64,000 bases of DNA from Bacillus sp. P14.5 (GTDB taxonomy: Bacteria; Bacillota; Bacilli; Bacillales; Bacillaceae_B): contig NZ_NIJF01000067.1 of NCBI RefSeq assembly GCF_003316765.1, positions 40,988 to 104,987 on the forward strand, read 5' to 3'. Shown here in pieces: positions 47,590-56,188 of this stretch. A model generated the notes under the pieces. The model was given only the letters and a program-made list of their open reading frames with translations. It made no database searches and had not been told where the DNA came from. A program made the translations under genes and the position numbers. Numbering within the stretch: the stretch's first letter is position 1; each line of letters starts with the position of its first letter.

Positions 47590-47784
47590 ATGGACAAACA
47601 GCGGAAGATTTCAACCACTGAACTCGCAGGAAGAACATATGATGTTTCAGACTATAAGAAAAGTGATGAGCTTTCACAAGGACTGGCTATGACCCATGAA
47701 CAAGCAAGCGACAGCCTGACTGAAGGCACCATTGACGGAAAGATCGATAACCTGGACGGCAAGAATATCGACCTGCCAAGATAA
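47590..47784 (+). CDS. YozQ-like protein (DUF4025)
   Basis: 64 residues, hydrophilic. TTELAGRTYDVSDYKKSDEL, GLAMTHEQASDSLTEGTIDG and KIDNLDGKNIDLPR fit the YozQ/DUF4025 pattern (HEQASD..EGT..GKID). Function unknown. The start follows AAGAGGTGACAAA, which lies in the flank of the mobile element. Confidence 0.7.
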   Translation: MDKQRKISTTELAGRTYDVSDYKKSDELSQGLAMTHEQASDSLTEGTIDGKIDNLDGKNIDLPR

Positions 47785-47826
47785 ATCTTCATTATACAAT
47801 GCTGCTCTTTCAGAAGAATTTTATAT

Positions 47827-47855
47827 ACAAGAGCAAAGCTAACCTTTGCTCTTGT
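47827..47855 (+). terminator. Terminator 1 after yozQ-like gene
   Basis: ACAAGAGCAAAG and CTTTGCTCTTGT, a perfect 12-bp stem with a 5-nt loop. It lacks a long T-run. Confidence 0.65.
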
Positions 47856-47891
47856 ACTGGATAAAGTCGGATAACCAGCATAACAGGTATG

Positions 47892-47920
47892 AAACGGAGG
47901 GTATCCCCCTCCGTTTATTA
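47892..47920. terminator. Terminator 2 after yozQ-like gene
   Basis: AAACGGAGGG and CCCTCCGTTT, a perfect 10-bp stem with a 5-nt loop, 37 bp after the first hairpin. Confidence 0.65.
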
Positions 47921-47989
47921 CTGACTTGAATGGATTACCCTATATATTTTTGGGGTATGGTAGTGGAAACTACCTTAGGGAGGGATATT

Positions 47990-48274
47990 ATGGAATTTAC
48001 TTTATCATTAATACTGCAATTTTTTATTCTTGGTGCTGTTACACTTATATTAAGCGGCCTGATTACATTTTTATTCCCAAAAGTTCCACTATCGGTTTTA
48101 ATTCTGCTGAGCTCTATGGCAGGATATATCTTCACTGCTTCCAACCAATTGCATGGCATTATCATTACCGTCTCTATTCTAAATCCACTACTTGCCCTGA
48201 CGGCTTCATGGATAGTAAATTACGCCCAATTTATCAAAAGGACGGCAGAGAGATACAATGATGCAACCGTCTGA
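47990..48274 (+). CDS. Small membrane protein
   Basis: 94 residues with three predicted helices (LSLILQFFILGAVTLILSGL, VLILLSSMAGYIFTASN, IIITVSILNPLLALTASWI). The ATG at 47990 follows AGGGAGGGATATT. It resembles DUF2651-type proteins in layout, but this is a weak match. A terminator follows. Confidence 0.68.
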   Translation: MEFTLSLILQFFILGAVTLILSGLITFLFPKVPLSVLILLSSMAGYIFTASNQLHGIIITVSILNPLLALTASWIVNYAQFIKRTAERYNDATV

Positions 48275-48281
48275 ATAGAAC

Positions 48282-48320
48282 AGGCGCATCTCCGGGTCGT
48301 TCCGGAAATGCGCCTCTTTT
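48282..48320 (+). terminator. Terminator of the membrane protein gene
   Basis: AGGCGCAT ... ATGCGCCT with an inner TCCGG/CCGGA extension, then CTTTTG. Confidence 0.78.
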
Positions 48321-48351
48321 GACATTTCGTTAATTTTAAAACAACTGTGGG

Positions 48352-48726
48352 CTAGTAATAATACCCCCGTTTTGAATTGTTATCGAGCAGCTCAGCTCCC
48401 AAATAGCCTGCTCCCAGTCCCAATAAACCTGCACCTAAAGGAGACAGTCCTCCCCCGGGACCGTATCCTGGACCACCAAATGGACCTCCGTAACCTTGAT
48501 AACCGCCAAATCCCGGAGCCCCATAGCCTCCGTAGCCAGGATTCTGATAAGGCCCATAGCCTCCTGGATAACCCTGGTACCCTCCTAATCCTTGACCGTA
48601 TCCCCCTCCATAACCCCCTGGAAATCCACTATTTCCATAAGGCCCTTGATTGTACCCTCCAGGTGGATACCCATACATGAAGTTTTGTCTTTGATTCAAT
48701 CCCTTATAGCGCAGCAAAGCACACAC
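48352..48726 (-). CDS. Gly/Tyr/Pro-rich protein, probably spore-coat associated
   Basis: Up to 124 residues. Most of it is a repeat of GYGG, GGYQGYPGGYGPY and GFGGYQGYGGPFGG, followed by a Gly-rich hydrophobic segment (LGAGLLGLGAGYLGAELL) and NNSKRGYYY. Such composition is common in spore coat or inner-crust proteins. Start uncertain: a GTG at 48726 or the ATG at 48678; neither has a strong site. Confidence 0.62.
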   Translation of the reverse strand: MCALLRYKGLNQRQNFMYGYPPGGYNQGPYGNSGFPGGYGGGYGQGLGGYQGYPGGYGPYQNPGYGGYGAPGFGGYQGYGGPFGGPGYGPGGGLSPLGAGLLGLGAGYLGAELLDNNSKRGYYY

Positions 48727-48741
48727 TCCCTGTTTTTATTT

Positions 48742-48929
48742 GGCTCTTTTCGTAAACTTTGTTGCTCTTTAATACTAATTCCGAAAAAAATCATAGTACG
48801 AAGGAATAATTTAGTATTGATGAAAAGAAAAGAGCTGCTCTTTTCCGATTATAGAAAAACTCCTAGCATCCGGAGAAAAATCCGGCTCTTGGGATTTTTT
48901 CGAAAGCAACAATATATGCGAAAACAGCC
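48742..48929 (+). mobile_element. Short GGCT/AGCC element, reference copy
   Basis: 188 bp. Left end GGCTCTTTTCGTAAACTTTG-TTGC, right end GCAACAATATATGCGAAAAC-AGCC: inverted repeats. Inside: GAAAAGAAAAGAGCTGCTC and ATCCGGCTCTTGGGATTTTT. Flanks TTTTATTT and TTTTAATT, an 8-bp duplication with one mismatch. Confidence 0.85.
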
Positions 48930-49272
48930 TTTTAATTTAAAGCTACATTTATGTATATGCGAAGGAAAATGTTTTCGATAGTAACTGATTTTTCGGGAAG
49001 CTGATTATATCTTTCACGGCCAACATTCCTTTATAAGTTTTTCATTAAGCATGGATTTCCCGGCTCAGATGACCTTTGCATCAAATTTGCAGAGCAAAGG
49101 CTTAGGTTAATTAAGACTATTGAATTACTGCTGAATCATGTCCTTTATCAAACAAATGTTTTTAACCCGTAAATCAATAAAAAAAATCAAAAAACTCTTC
49201 CTTTCAGAGCATTAACAGTGTTATATTTGGAAAGTATTTTTGACCTGACTTTTTAATAAAGGAGTTCTTTTT
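48930..49272. other. Gap upstream of the UPF0316 gene
   Basis: No gene seen. A/T-rich, without a repeat I can name; the promoter for 49273 should be here. Confidence 0.4.
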
Positions 49273-49839
49273 ATGATAGATATTTTATTGATTTTCGCTC
49301 TGCAATTGATTTATGTTCCCATTCTGACTTTAAGAACCATATTTCTCGTGAAGAACATGAGTGTGGCAGCTTCTGCTTTTGGATTCATGGAAGCTTTGAT
49401 ATATGTATTTGGATTGGCCCTGGTTTTCTCTGGTGACCAGAGCATTGCCAGCATGCTGGTATATGCTTTAGGATTTGGTGTCGGATTGTTTATCGGAAGT
49501 AAAGTAGAAAATAAACTTGCTATCGGCTACACAAGCATCGTAGTGAACTTAATGGAAATTAATGAAAGATTAATCGAGATTTTAAGGAATGAAGGATTTG
49601 GAGTTACAGTATTTGAGGGCATGGGACGAGACAGCAAACGTTATCAGCTCGAAATCCTGACAAAACGTAATCGTGAAGAAGAGCTCCTTGAGATTGTTGA
49701 AACCCACGAGCCGCGTGCTTTTATTATTTCATATGAGCCCCGCAGATTCAAAGGCGGCTTCCTCGTAAAGGCGATGAAAAAAAGAATGAAAAAGAAACAG
49801 CGTGAGGCATCCTCTGCAGCTGCCGAATCAAATAGTTGA
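49273..49839 (+). CDS. UPF0316 membrane protein (YebE-like)
   Basis: 188 residues. Three N-terminal helices with LTLRTIFLVKNMSVAASAFG and FMEALIYVFGLALV (DUF5698), then a cytosolic DUF2179 domain (FGVTVFEGMGRDSKRYQLEI, VETHEPRAFIISYEPRRFKG). DUF2179 is also found in YitT proteins. Function unknown. Start after AAAGGAGTTCTTTTT. Confidence 0.92.
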   Translation: MIDILLIFALQLIYVPILTLRTIFLVKNMSVAASAFGFMEALIYVFGLALVFSGDQSIASMLVYALGFGVGLFIGSKVENKLAIGYTSIVVNLMEINERLIEILRNEGFGVTVFEGMGRDSKRYQLEILTKRNREEELLEIVETHEPRAFIISYEPRRFKGGFLVKAMKKRMKKKQREASSAAAESNS

Positions 49840-49845
49840 TTGTCC

Positions 49846-49874
49846 GGCCCTCCTCGATTGAAGAGGGCTTTTTT
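49846..49874 (+). terminator. Terminator of the UPF0316 gene
   Basis: GCCCTC and GAGGGC arms, loop about 10 nt, then TTTTTTG. Confidence 0.78.
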
Positions 49875-49935
49875 GTGTTTAGTGTACTTAATTTGAGGAA
49901 AAACATTTACCATTAATAATGAAAGGATGATCTCT

Positions 49936-50448
49936 ATGTTTTTTTCTGGCTTAGATATCATTGAGCGAACGATCATTATTGCGATTTGCTCTTATATTTC
50001 GCTTATTATTCTGCTTAGAATTTCAGGAAAACGGACCCTTTCTAAGTTAAATGCCTTTGACTTAGTTATTACTGTTGCAATGGGCTCCACTCTCTCATCC
50101 ATTCTCCTCGATAAGAATATTACCTTGGCACAGGGAACAACGGCTTTCTTTATGTTAATTGCTCTGCAATATGTCATAGCCAAGCTCGCTGTACATATTG
50201 ACTGGTTTAATAAAATTATTAAATCGGACCCTCAAGTTCTCTATCAGGATGGGATTTTCAAGGAAGGAACGATGAAAAAAGAAAGGGTGCCGAAAAAAGC
50301 GATATTCCAGGCTGCCAGGTCTAAGGGAGTTGGTTCAATGAAGCAAATAGATACTGTGGTACTGGAGTCTGATGGGTCTATTTCCATAATTAAAAAATCG
50401 GACCGAAATGATAAAGATACCTTGGAAGAAGTGAAGGGGTATAATTAA
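49936..50448 (+). CDS. DUF421 (YetF-like) membrane protein
   Basis: 170 residues. Three helices with ILLRISGKRTLSKLNAFDLVITVAMG, the strongest DUF421 signature, and a cytosolic domain (VLYQDGIFKEGTMKKERVPK, SMKQIDTVVLESDGSISII). Second DUF421 protein in the window but only distantly like the one at 44375. I take the ATG at 49936, nine nt after GAAAGG, over the ATG at 49927. Confidence 0.9.
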   Translation: MFFSGLDIIERTIIIAICSYISLIILLRISGKRTLSKLNAFDLVITVAMGSTLSSILLDKNITLAQGTTAFFMLIALQYVIAKLAVHIDWFNKIIKSDPQVLYQDGIFKEGTMKKERVPKKAIFQAARSKGVGSMKQIDTVVLESDGSISIIKKSDRNDKDTLEEVKGYN

Positions 50449-50557
50449 CAAACAGACTGACACATCCAATTAATGAGTCAGCCTGTATTTTATGATAACA
50501 GTTTGGCTTTATCAGCTCTGCATATTGCTGACTGTTGTCCTCTCAACGATCTTATTG

Positions 50558-51604
50558 CTAGAGTTTGCCGGTATATTTTAGCTGTTCGGGTAAAAGGCTG
50601 TCAGCCCCTCCATCAATTATTTTTTGAACTCCTGCCAGCGATGCCTCCAGAGAAACATACTCTCCTTTCACATTCGTGAACGCTTCTGCAACGTAAAAAG
50701 GCTGAGTCAGAAAGGCTTCCAATCGCTGCCCCCTATGATAAAGTTCAATTTCCGTATCTGGAATTCTTTCTTCTCCAATATTATTGACGAGTATACGAAT
50801 TTCCCTGTATCTTCTTAAAAGCTTTCTTGCCCTGCGCTGGATTGACAGATGATTTGTATCCAAAAGGGCGTCTTCTAACAAGGTCGAGGCTGCTTTAACA
50901 GGCTGTACAGCGGGAAACAGCTGCCTCGTTGCCAAGTCCAAATCAAAAGGAATCAGGGAATCGAGCGGCCCATAAGGGTCCTCCTCATCAACCGCTTCCC
51001 CGCTGGGATCATATAAAAAGGTTGTAATTTCTGGGAAACCTGCTTTTTCAAAACGGTCATTCATGACATACAATTCCCCTGTTTTCACCATTGCCCGATC
51101 TGCAATTATGATGGTTTCTTCCTTATTATCCATTTTAATGAGAAGTTCAAAAATTTCATCCTTATCTTTGCACACAAAGTCACAGGCTTCTTTTGCCTCA
51201 GCTACATCAGGAACTATTGAATGTTCATCAATGAAAATCGTCGTGAAGCCCTTTTCTTTAAGTCGGAATATCAGCTCATTCAACAGAACCAACTGACCCA
51301 TCTGAGCCCTTGCTATAAGCCCAATCTTCCCGCCCTTAACAATTGGACAGAAAAGATCAATCACTTTTATCCCGCTTTCCACCATCTCCAGGCCGCTGCC
51401 TCGAATGATCAATTCATCAATTGTGCAGTTTGCTAAGGAAGCCAATGCTACAATTGTCTTTACCTCAGCTCTGCCAACCGGTATCTTACCTGTACTAAGA
51501 TTAGAAACTGTAGCAGGTCTCAAACCAACTGCTTTAGCTGCTGAAGTGAGATTAGGAACCCTTCTCCGTAAAAGGGCTGCATTTAATTTAATTGTTGTAT
51601 TCAT
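50558..51604 (-). CDS. HTH protein fused to a degenerate F1-ATPase beta-like domain
   Basis: 348 residues. Residues 1-70 look like an XRE-type helix-turn-helix (LTSAAKAVGLRPATVSNLST). From about 75 on, the protein aligns without gaps to the F1 beta nucleotide domain: ESGIKVIDLFCPIVKGGKIG matches the region before the P-loop. The P-loop itself is degenerate, LIARAQMGQLVLLNEL, with Gln104 and Leu105 where F1 beta has Lys and Thr. The C-terminus keeps LRRYREIRILV and LTQPFYVAEAFTNVKGEYV, as in F1 beta. ATP binding is probably lost or altered. Good ribosome site (AGAGGTGGTGGAATAAA). Divergent from an SMR transporter. Confidence 0.85.
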   Translation of the reverse strand: MNTTIKLNAALLRRRVPNLTSAAKAVGLRPATVSNLSTGKIPVGRAEVKTIVALASLANCTIDELIIRGSGLEMVESGIKVIDLFCPIVKGGKIGLIARAQMGQLVLLNELIFRLKEKGFTTIFIDEHSIVPDVAEAKEACDFVCKDKDEIFELLIKMDNKEETIIIADRAMVKTGELYVMNDRFEKAGFPEITTFLYDPSGEAVDEEDPYGPLDSLIPFDLDLATRQLFPAVQPVKAASTLLEDALLDTNHLSIQRRARKLLRRYREIRILVNNIGEERIPDTEIELYHRGQRLEAFLTQPFYVAEAFTNVKGEYVSLEASLAGVQKIIDGGADSLLPEQLKYTGKL

Positions 51605-51632
51605 TTTATTCCACCACCTCTTTACCTTAAAT

Positions 51633-51648
51633 AGTAAATTATCTTACT
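51633..51648. promoter_or_regulatory. Candidate operator between the HTH-F1beta gene and the SMR gene
   Basis: AGTAA-ATTATC-TTACT, a short perfect inverted repeat 29 bp upstream of the HTH-F1beta start. It could bind the HTH protein as autoregulator; this is an inference. Confidence 0.3.
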
Positions 51649-51752
51649 TTCAAAAACAAGAATGATGGAAGAAAAATGTGGAATAAGATTTATATAAAAT
51701 TCTATTTTGCGAAAAACCCTTTAATGTGGATAGTGAAAATGGAGGCGGAATA

Positions 51753-52067
51753 ATGGCGTGGATATACCAGATAACAGCAGGGATCTTCGAGGTCCTTCTT
51801 GTGACATTTATGAAACTTTCAGAGGGTTATAAAAAAATCATCCCTACCATCCTTGCCTTTCTCTCTGGAGGGGTAAGTTTCTACCTTCTCTCACTTGCCT
51901 TGATATCGATTCCCATAAGCACTGGTTATTCTGTCTGGACTGGCATCGGATCTGCGGGTGCGGTCATTGCAGGCATGGTGTTTTTTAATAAACCAAGGGA
52001 CTTCAGAAGAATCTTTTTTATTAGTTGTATCATTATCAGTGTTATTGGTCTAAAGGCTTTTTCTTAA
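51753..52067 (+). CDS. SMR family transporter subunit
   Basis: 104 residues, four helices. The Glu in WIYQITAGIFEVLLVTFMKL is the conserved proton/substrate site of small multidrug resistance proteins; STGYSVWTGIGSAGAVIAGM is the helix-3 signature. SMR proteins export cationic compounds or guanidinium and work as dimers. I start at the ATG 51753 after GGAGGCGGAATA. No second SMR gene is adjacent, so a homodimer is likely. Confidence 0.9.
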   Translation: MAWIYQITAGIFEVLLVTFMKLSEGYKKIIPTILAFLSGGVSFYLLSLALISIPISTGYSVWTGIGSAGAVIAGMVFFNKPRDFRRIFFISCIIISVIGLKAFS

Positions 52068-52068
52068 T

Positions 52069-52256
52069 GGCTCTTTTCGAAAACCTTGTTGCTATTTAGT
52101 ATGAGATTCTTAAGATAACCCCTTAATTGACTGTATATCCTGCTAACCTAGAATGAAAAGATCTGCTCCCTCCGTTTTGAAAGAAAATTATTGGTATCAT
52201 GGAAATATCCTACTCTTTGTGCTTTATTATAAGCTACTAAATATCCATAAACAGCC
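52069..52256 (+). mobile_element. Short GGCT/AGCC element directly after the SMR gene
   Basis: 188 bp from GGCTCTTTTCGAAAACCTTG to AATATCCATAAACAGCC. Flanks TTCTTAAT and TGCTTAAA match in six of eight positions. It begins two bases after the SMR stop. Confidence 0.72.
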
Positions 52257-52552
52257 TGCTTAAAAAACAGCAGCAGCTTCCTTATTTTCGTCTAAGACCG
52301 CGAGCTTCCATTGGTGAATCCACTTATTTATAATTCACTTTCTTTCCCCCCTGTAGTTGAGTTAGCATCCTCTATCTTTTTGCTAGCAAACACCTATCAG
52401 TATGATAGCACAGTTATAAAGCCCACTTACATGCTTTTCCCCGAACTTGTTTTTTTCACGAGAACTGAATATCCACCCTCTATACGGAAAATAATATTGT
52501 TGTGCATATTGAAAGAGGTGGCACAATAATGAATCATTTCAGGAGGATCACA

Positions 52553-53065
52553 ATGGGTATTCTTAGCGGAAATCCGAAAGAAGAACCGATGCACTATGGT
52601 GAAGTTTTTGGAACTTGGTCTTTTTTAATGGCTGCTAAAGGAATGATGGCAGGTTATCAAACATTAAAAAACCATGCAGGCGATGCAGATTTAAATAAAT
52701 TTATCGAGGAACTCATTCAAAATGGACAACAGGAAATTAAGCAAATTGAAGAGCTCCTTAAAGAAAATGGTGTTGGGCTTCCTCCTTCTCCACCAGAGCG
52801 CCCTAATGCTTGTATTGAAGATATCCCGGTTGGTGCCAGATTTCAGGATCCTGAGATTTCTGCAACAATCTCAATGGATATTGCCGGCGGTTTAGTTGCA
52901 TGCAGCCAAGCTATAGGCCAATCAATTAGAGAAGATATCGCCATGATGTTCGGACAATTCCATATGCAGAAAGCTGCACTTGGAGGTAAACTTCTTCGTC
53001 TTAATAAAGAGAAGGGCTGGTTAATACCGCCTCCACTTCATCAGCATAAGAAAGAAGACTGCTGA
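52553..53065 (+). CDS. DUF3231 family protein
   Basis: 170 residues, helical. EEPMHYGEVFGTWSFLMAAK, IEELIQNGQQEIKQIEELLK and LPPSPPERPNACIEDIPVGA fit DUF3231, a Bacillus family of ferritin-like helical proteins, often sporulation-linked. The ATG at 52553 follows AGGAGGATCACA; two earlier ATGs lack sites. Terminator follows. Confidence 0.85.
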   Translation: MGILSGNPKEEPMHYGEVFGTWSFLMAAKGMMAGYQTLKNHAGDADLNKFIEELIQNGQQEIKQIEELLKENGVGLPPSPPERPNACIEDIPVGARFQDPEISATISMDIAGGLVACSQAIGQSIREDIAMMFGQFHMQKAALGGKLLRLNKEKGWLIPPPLHQHKKEDC

Positions 53066-53074
53066 ATCAATCAG

Positions 53075-53106
53075 GGGTATTCCATAGGTATGGAATATTC
53101 CCTTTT
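53075..53106 (+). terminator. Terminator of the DUF3231 gene
   Basis: GGGTATTCCA and TGGAATATTCCC arms with a 6-nt loop, then TTTTTAAT. Confidence 0.78.
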
Positions 53107-53133
53107 TAATAACTATCAGAAGGAGGATTAAGG

Positions 53134-53379
53134 ATGATAAATCAAAACTTAAATGAAGCGTTAAAACAAGTTAATATCGCTGAACGTAATTTACTGGATG
53201 CTCAAGGAAACAATAACCCCGAGCACTATCAACGGGCATCACTTGATATCCATTATGCACAATCACTGCTGAACAGCCTTCATGATTCTATCCATAGCGC
53301 TTCACAAGAAGAACAAAAACTATATTACCGTGCTCAAGAAATGATGAGGATCTTGGAAGAAACACATGGTTCCCTCTAG
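53134..53379 (+). CDS. Small helical protein
   Basis: 81 residues, all-helical and charged (MINQNLNEALKQVNIAERNL ... YYRAQEMMRILEETHGSL). It loosely resembles the helical gene at 1787 (heptad pattern, QxEQ-K-Y motifs), but no family is certain. Start after AGAAGGAGGATTAAGG; terminator at 53398-53427. Confidence 0.68.
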   Translation: MINQNLNEALKQVNIAERNLLDAQGNNNPEHYQRASLDIHYAQSLLNSLHDSIHSASQEEQKLYYRAQEMMRILEETHGSL

Positions 53380-53397
53380 CACTTGCTATGAACTTCT

Positions 53398-53428
53398 GCG
53401 CCTCTCATTCTGAATTGGCGCTTTTTTG
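53398..53428 (+). terminator. Terminator after the 81-residue gene
   Basis: GCGCC and GGCGC arms with a 14-nt loop, then TTTTTT. The remaining gap to 53694 holds no gene. Confidence 0.65.
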
Positions 53429-53694
53429 GCTGAATCTCTTCTTTAAGCTGAATACTTTAATTTCATTTCCTCTCTATAGAATATAACCCTCCCCTTCTAC
53501 AAGGCTTTGCCGACATGTTGACAGCAGACTAAGTTAATTATTATAGTCCCAAAGTTTTCAAACAGGAACGCCGAACTTCTTTTTGGAGATAGCCACCTTA
53601 CCTTGATTTGCTTCATTTTGAATACTATTTCGAAGTGATAATTAGGACAACTTTTGAATAAGATGTACAAGTTATCTTATTTAGGGGTGAAAAA

Positions 53695-54321
53695 ATGGCT
53701 GTCTTTATAAGCTATATCTTCCTCGGTCTATCGCTCGCTGCACCAATAGGACCTATCAATGCCGCACAAATTGACCGAGGGATCAAAAGCGGGTTTTGGC
53801 ACGCCTGGCTCATTGGGATAGGATCCGTAGCAGCCGACTTTCTTTACATGCTTGTTGTTTATTTTGGGGTCGTCAGCTTCCTTCATACCCCTTTAGTACA
53901 AACATTCCTTTGGTCATTCGGTTTTTTTGTACTCGTCTATACAGGAATTGAGAGTCTTCTTGGAGCAGGGAAGATCAGTTCCACCACCAGACAGAACAGC
54001 GATTCTTACATTAAGACATTCTTAACAGGATTTCTGATGGCCCTGTCCAACCCGTTGACCATTTTATTCTGGTTAGGAATTTATGGATCGGTGCTTGCTA
54101 AAACAGCACAAACTTATGACCATGCCCACCTGATCCTTTACAGCGGAGCTATCTTTATCGGAATCACTCTTTGGGATGTCAGTATGGCTGCATTGTCCAG
54201 CTCATTCAGGAAATTTCTTACTGACAAATTACTTGTCGTCATTTCCTGCGTCTCGGGTCTTTCTCTTATTGGCTTTGGTATATATTTTGGATGGGAAGCA
54301 ATCAAAATCGTTTTCTTTTAA
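53695..54321 (+). CDS. LysE family amino acid exporter
   Basis: 208 residues, about six helices. The N-terminal LSLAAPIGPINAAQIDRGIK is the LysE/RhtB signature, and FLTGFLMALSNPLTILFWLGIYG the second one. Exports amino acids or related metabolites; substrate unknown. The start follows AGGGGTGAAAAA. Confidence 0.9.
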   Translation: MAVFISYIFLGLSLAAPIGPINAAQIDRGIKSGFWHAWLIGIGSVAADFLYMLVVYFGVVSFLHTPLVQTFLWSFGFFVLVYTGIESLLGAGKISSTTRQNSDSYIKTFLTGFLMALSNPLTILFWLGIYGSVLAKTAQTYDHAHLILYSGAIFIGITLWDVSMAALSSSFRKFLTDKLLVVISCVSGLSLIGFGIYFGWEAIKIVFF

Positions 54322-54326
54322 AACTA

Positions 54327-54497
54327 GGCTTTTTCGTAATATTCGTTGTTTTTAATATGAATTTAGTAAGATAACTCACCTGAAATATCCTGATGATCAA
54401 GAAAGAAAAGAGCTGCTCATCCGAATAGAGAAAATATCCTTGAATGCGGTTCCTGCTTTGGTTTTTTTTCCGAAAGAAACAATGTATGCAAAACAGC
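54327..54497 (+). repeat. Copy of the GGCT/AGCC short element after lysE-like gene
   Basis: GGCTTTTTCGTAATATTCGT to CAATGTATGCAAAACAGC, with GAAAGAAAAGAGCTGCTC inside. It begins five bases after the stop codon. No target duplication is clear. The rest of the gap to 54800 shows no gene. Confidence 0.7.
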
Positions 54498-54800
54498 ATA
54501 ATGTAAAAAAGCAGCGGCTGGGTTTTTTCGCTGTTTTTTTATGATGACCGGAAACCTCCATATAAACACTATTCTTTCTTACATAGACCCCTTATCCTCC
54601 TCTAAGTTATAACATCTTCCACTATTTTAAAAACTTCAATATAGGTTCCAATAAAAGCCTAAAGTAGAGCTTCTTTTTGGTGTCAATTTCACCCTTTAAA
54701 AGTGCTGTTATTTTCCAGTACCTATGGCGTTTACGCAAAAATGGTTGTGGTATTCATTCAATAAGCATCACTCCAAAAATATCAGGGGGATGTTTGAGAT

Positions 54801-55060
54801 ATGACTAAAAAAGTTTATTTCTTACCGTTCCGCTTGCAGCAGGAAACATCATGACTGGTTGCAGCGCTGAAGAAGTCCAGGACGACAATGACATGTTGGA
54901 AGAAGAAAATTTGAATGAGCCAGCTGGAACTGAAGAAAACGTTACTCTCGCAGACCCTGAGGGGACCGGCGAAGGTATGATGGATGAAGATTCGGAAAAC
55001 TCCGGTAATGATGCTGATACTGATTATAAAGAAGACACTGCAAATGAGGAAGAATCATAA
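54801..55060 (+). CDS. Small acidic lipoprotein, frame-interrupted
   Basis: From the ATG at 54801 the frame breaks after MTKK. One extra A in the six-A run 54807-54812 gives MTKKSLFLTVPLAAGNIMTG followed by CSAEEVQ, a lipoprotein signal with an MTGC lipobox. The mature part is very acidic (NDMLEEENLNEPAGTEEN, EDSENSGNDADTDYKEDT). Function unknown. A terminator follows at 55072. Confidence 0.7.
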
Positions 55061-55071
55061 AATCGAGATCT

Positions 55072-55099
55072 AACTGCCCATTCATTCGGGCGGTTTTTT
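55072..55099 (+). terminator. Terminator of the lipoprotein gene
   Basis: CTGCCC and GGGCGG (one G-T pair) around ATTCATTC, then TTTTTTA. Confidence 0.7.
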
Positions 55100-55309
55100 A
55101 GGTGTTTTATTTATATAACTCTTACATATATTTTGTACTCTTCGCCAAATTATATAGACTCTGGATACTATTTAATATCCATTTAAATAAAATAGATAAT
55201 TGAGCTAAATTGGAATGATACAATAAAGGGCAAATTGTTGAACCTGCAATTATATGTACTGAATGCTTCTGCTGCTTATTATGAATATGGATAATGTACT
55301 TGCTGCATA

Positions 55310-55336
55310 AAAAATGGCCAGCTGCTAAAGCTGGCC
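55310..55336 (-). terminator. Terminator of the HU gene
   Basis: GGCCAGC and GCTGGCC arms, seven-nt loop, then TTTTTTATG on the minus strand. Confidence 0.88.
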
Positions 55337-55344
55337 TGTGAGGA

Positions 55345-55623
55345 CTATTGATTATTGACACTGTCTTTCAATGCTTTACCTGGTTTAAATGCAGGCTGTT
55401 TGCTCGCAGGGATTTCCATCTCTTCTCCTGTTTGTGGATTTCTGCCTTTTCTGGAAGAGCGTTCCCTTACTTCAAAGTTTCCGAATCCGATTAATTGCAC
55501 CTTATCCCCTTTAGCAAGGGTATCTTCAATATTTTGCAGCACAGCTTTTACCGCATTTTCCGCATCCTTTTTACTTAATTCTGCTGATTCAGCGACTGCA
55601 TTGATTAATTCTGTTTTGTTCAT
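55345..55623 (-). CDS. HU family DNA-binding protein
   Basis: 92 residues, normal HU length. [60 protein letters not shown] contains the HU signature [21 protein letters not shown]. Nucleoid protein that bends DNA. The start follows TAGGAGGTTTTACAT. It may be a paralogue of the main hbs gene, which in B. subtilis lies elsewhere. Confidence 0.95.
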   Translation of the reverse strand: MNKTELINAVAESAELSKKDAENAVKAVLQNIEDTLAKGDKVQLIGFGNFEVRERSSRKGRNPQTGEEMEIPASKQPAFKPGKALKDSVNNQ

Positions 55624-55681
55624 ATGTAAAACCTCCTAAGATTATTATCTTGCTACAATTGATTCTTACCACTGCCGTCAG

Positions 55682-56038
55682 TCAGTTAAACCTTTCAGCC
55701 GCAACAATCATACCTTTATGAAGATAAGTCATACATTCCTGGGCATCATTTTCTGAAAATCCCTGATCAAGGAGCGTTTTTTCAAATTCCATCAACTCAA
55801 CTGAACCATCATCCTCATCAAAAGCGGTTGCTAAACTGTGTATACCGCTGTCACTTTTTGATGAGGAGCTTTCCATAAGAAAACCCTTAATTTCAGTATT
55901 ATTTTTGAGGAATTGATGCTCCTCTTGTTCTGCAGTAAAATATTCAATAGCTGTTGATTCTGTATCTAACTGGCGTTTGTGCAAATCAGCAAGCATTTGT
56001 TTTCCAGTGCTGTAAACTCCAACTATTTTTTGGGGCAT
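55682..56038 (-). CDS. General stress protein 17M-like (YflT domain)
   Basis: 118 residues. MPQKIVGVYSTGKQMLADLH resembles the start of the YflT/GSP17M domain, which begins with a VxGVYxxxxxAxxAIxxL strand-helix. The rest (DDGSVELMEFEKTLLDQGFS, AQECMTYLHKGMIVAAERFN) fits the family end. The start follows AAGGAGGGTTCGAGT. A sigma-B promoter candidate lies upstream. Function unknown. Confidence 0.8.
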   Translation of the reverse strand: MPQKIVGVYSTGKQMLADLHKRQLDTESTAIEYFTAEQEEHQFLKNNTEIKGFLMESSSSKSDSGIHSLATAFDEDDGSVELMEFEKTLLDQGFSENDAQECMTYLHKGMIVAAERFN

Positions 56039-56061
56039 ACTCGAACCCTCCTTACCTCTTT

Positions 56062-56087
56062 TTTCCCCCAATAACATTCATATAAAC
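56062..56087 (-). promoter_or_regulatory. Candidate sigma-B promoter of the GSP17M gene
   Basis: On the minus strand GTTTAT, 14 bases, GGGAAA; consensus GTTTAA-N13/14-GGGTAT. It sits 24 bp before the start codon, leaving a very short leader. GSP17M/YflT is a sigma-B regulon member in B. subtilis. Confidence 0.6.
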
Positions 56088-56188
56088 TCATTTTATTGGA
56101 AGAGAATGACCCAATTCTATAGGTGCAGATGGTTATGGATTGACTTGAAGAATATTCAACCTTGATTCTTCAAGTTAACACAAAAGAA

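Noticed and set aside
47926..48261. 111-codon plus frame overlapping the small membrane protein
   Set aside because: Wrong frame: Tyr/Pro/Cys-rich with no start signal; the other frame gives clean membrane helices and a ribosome site at 47990.
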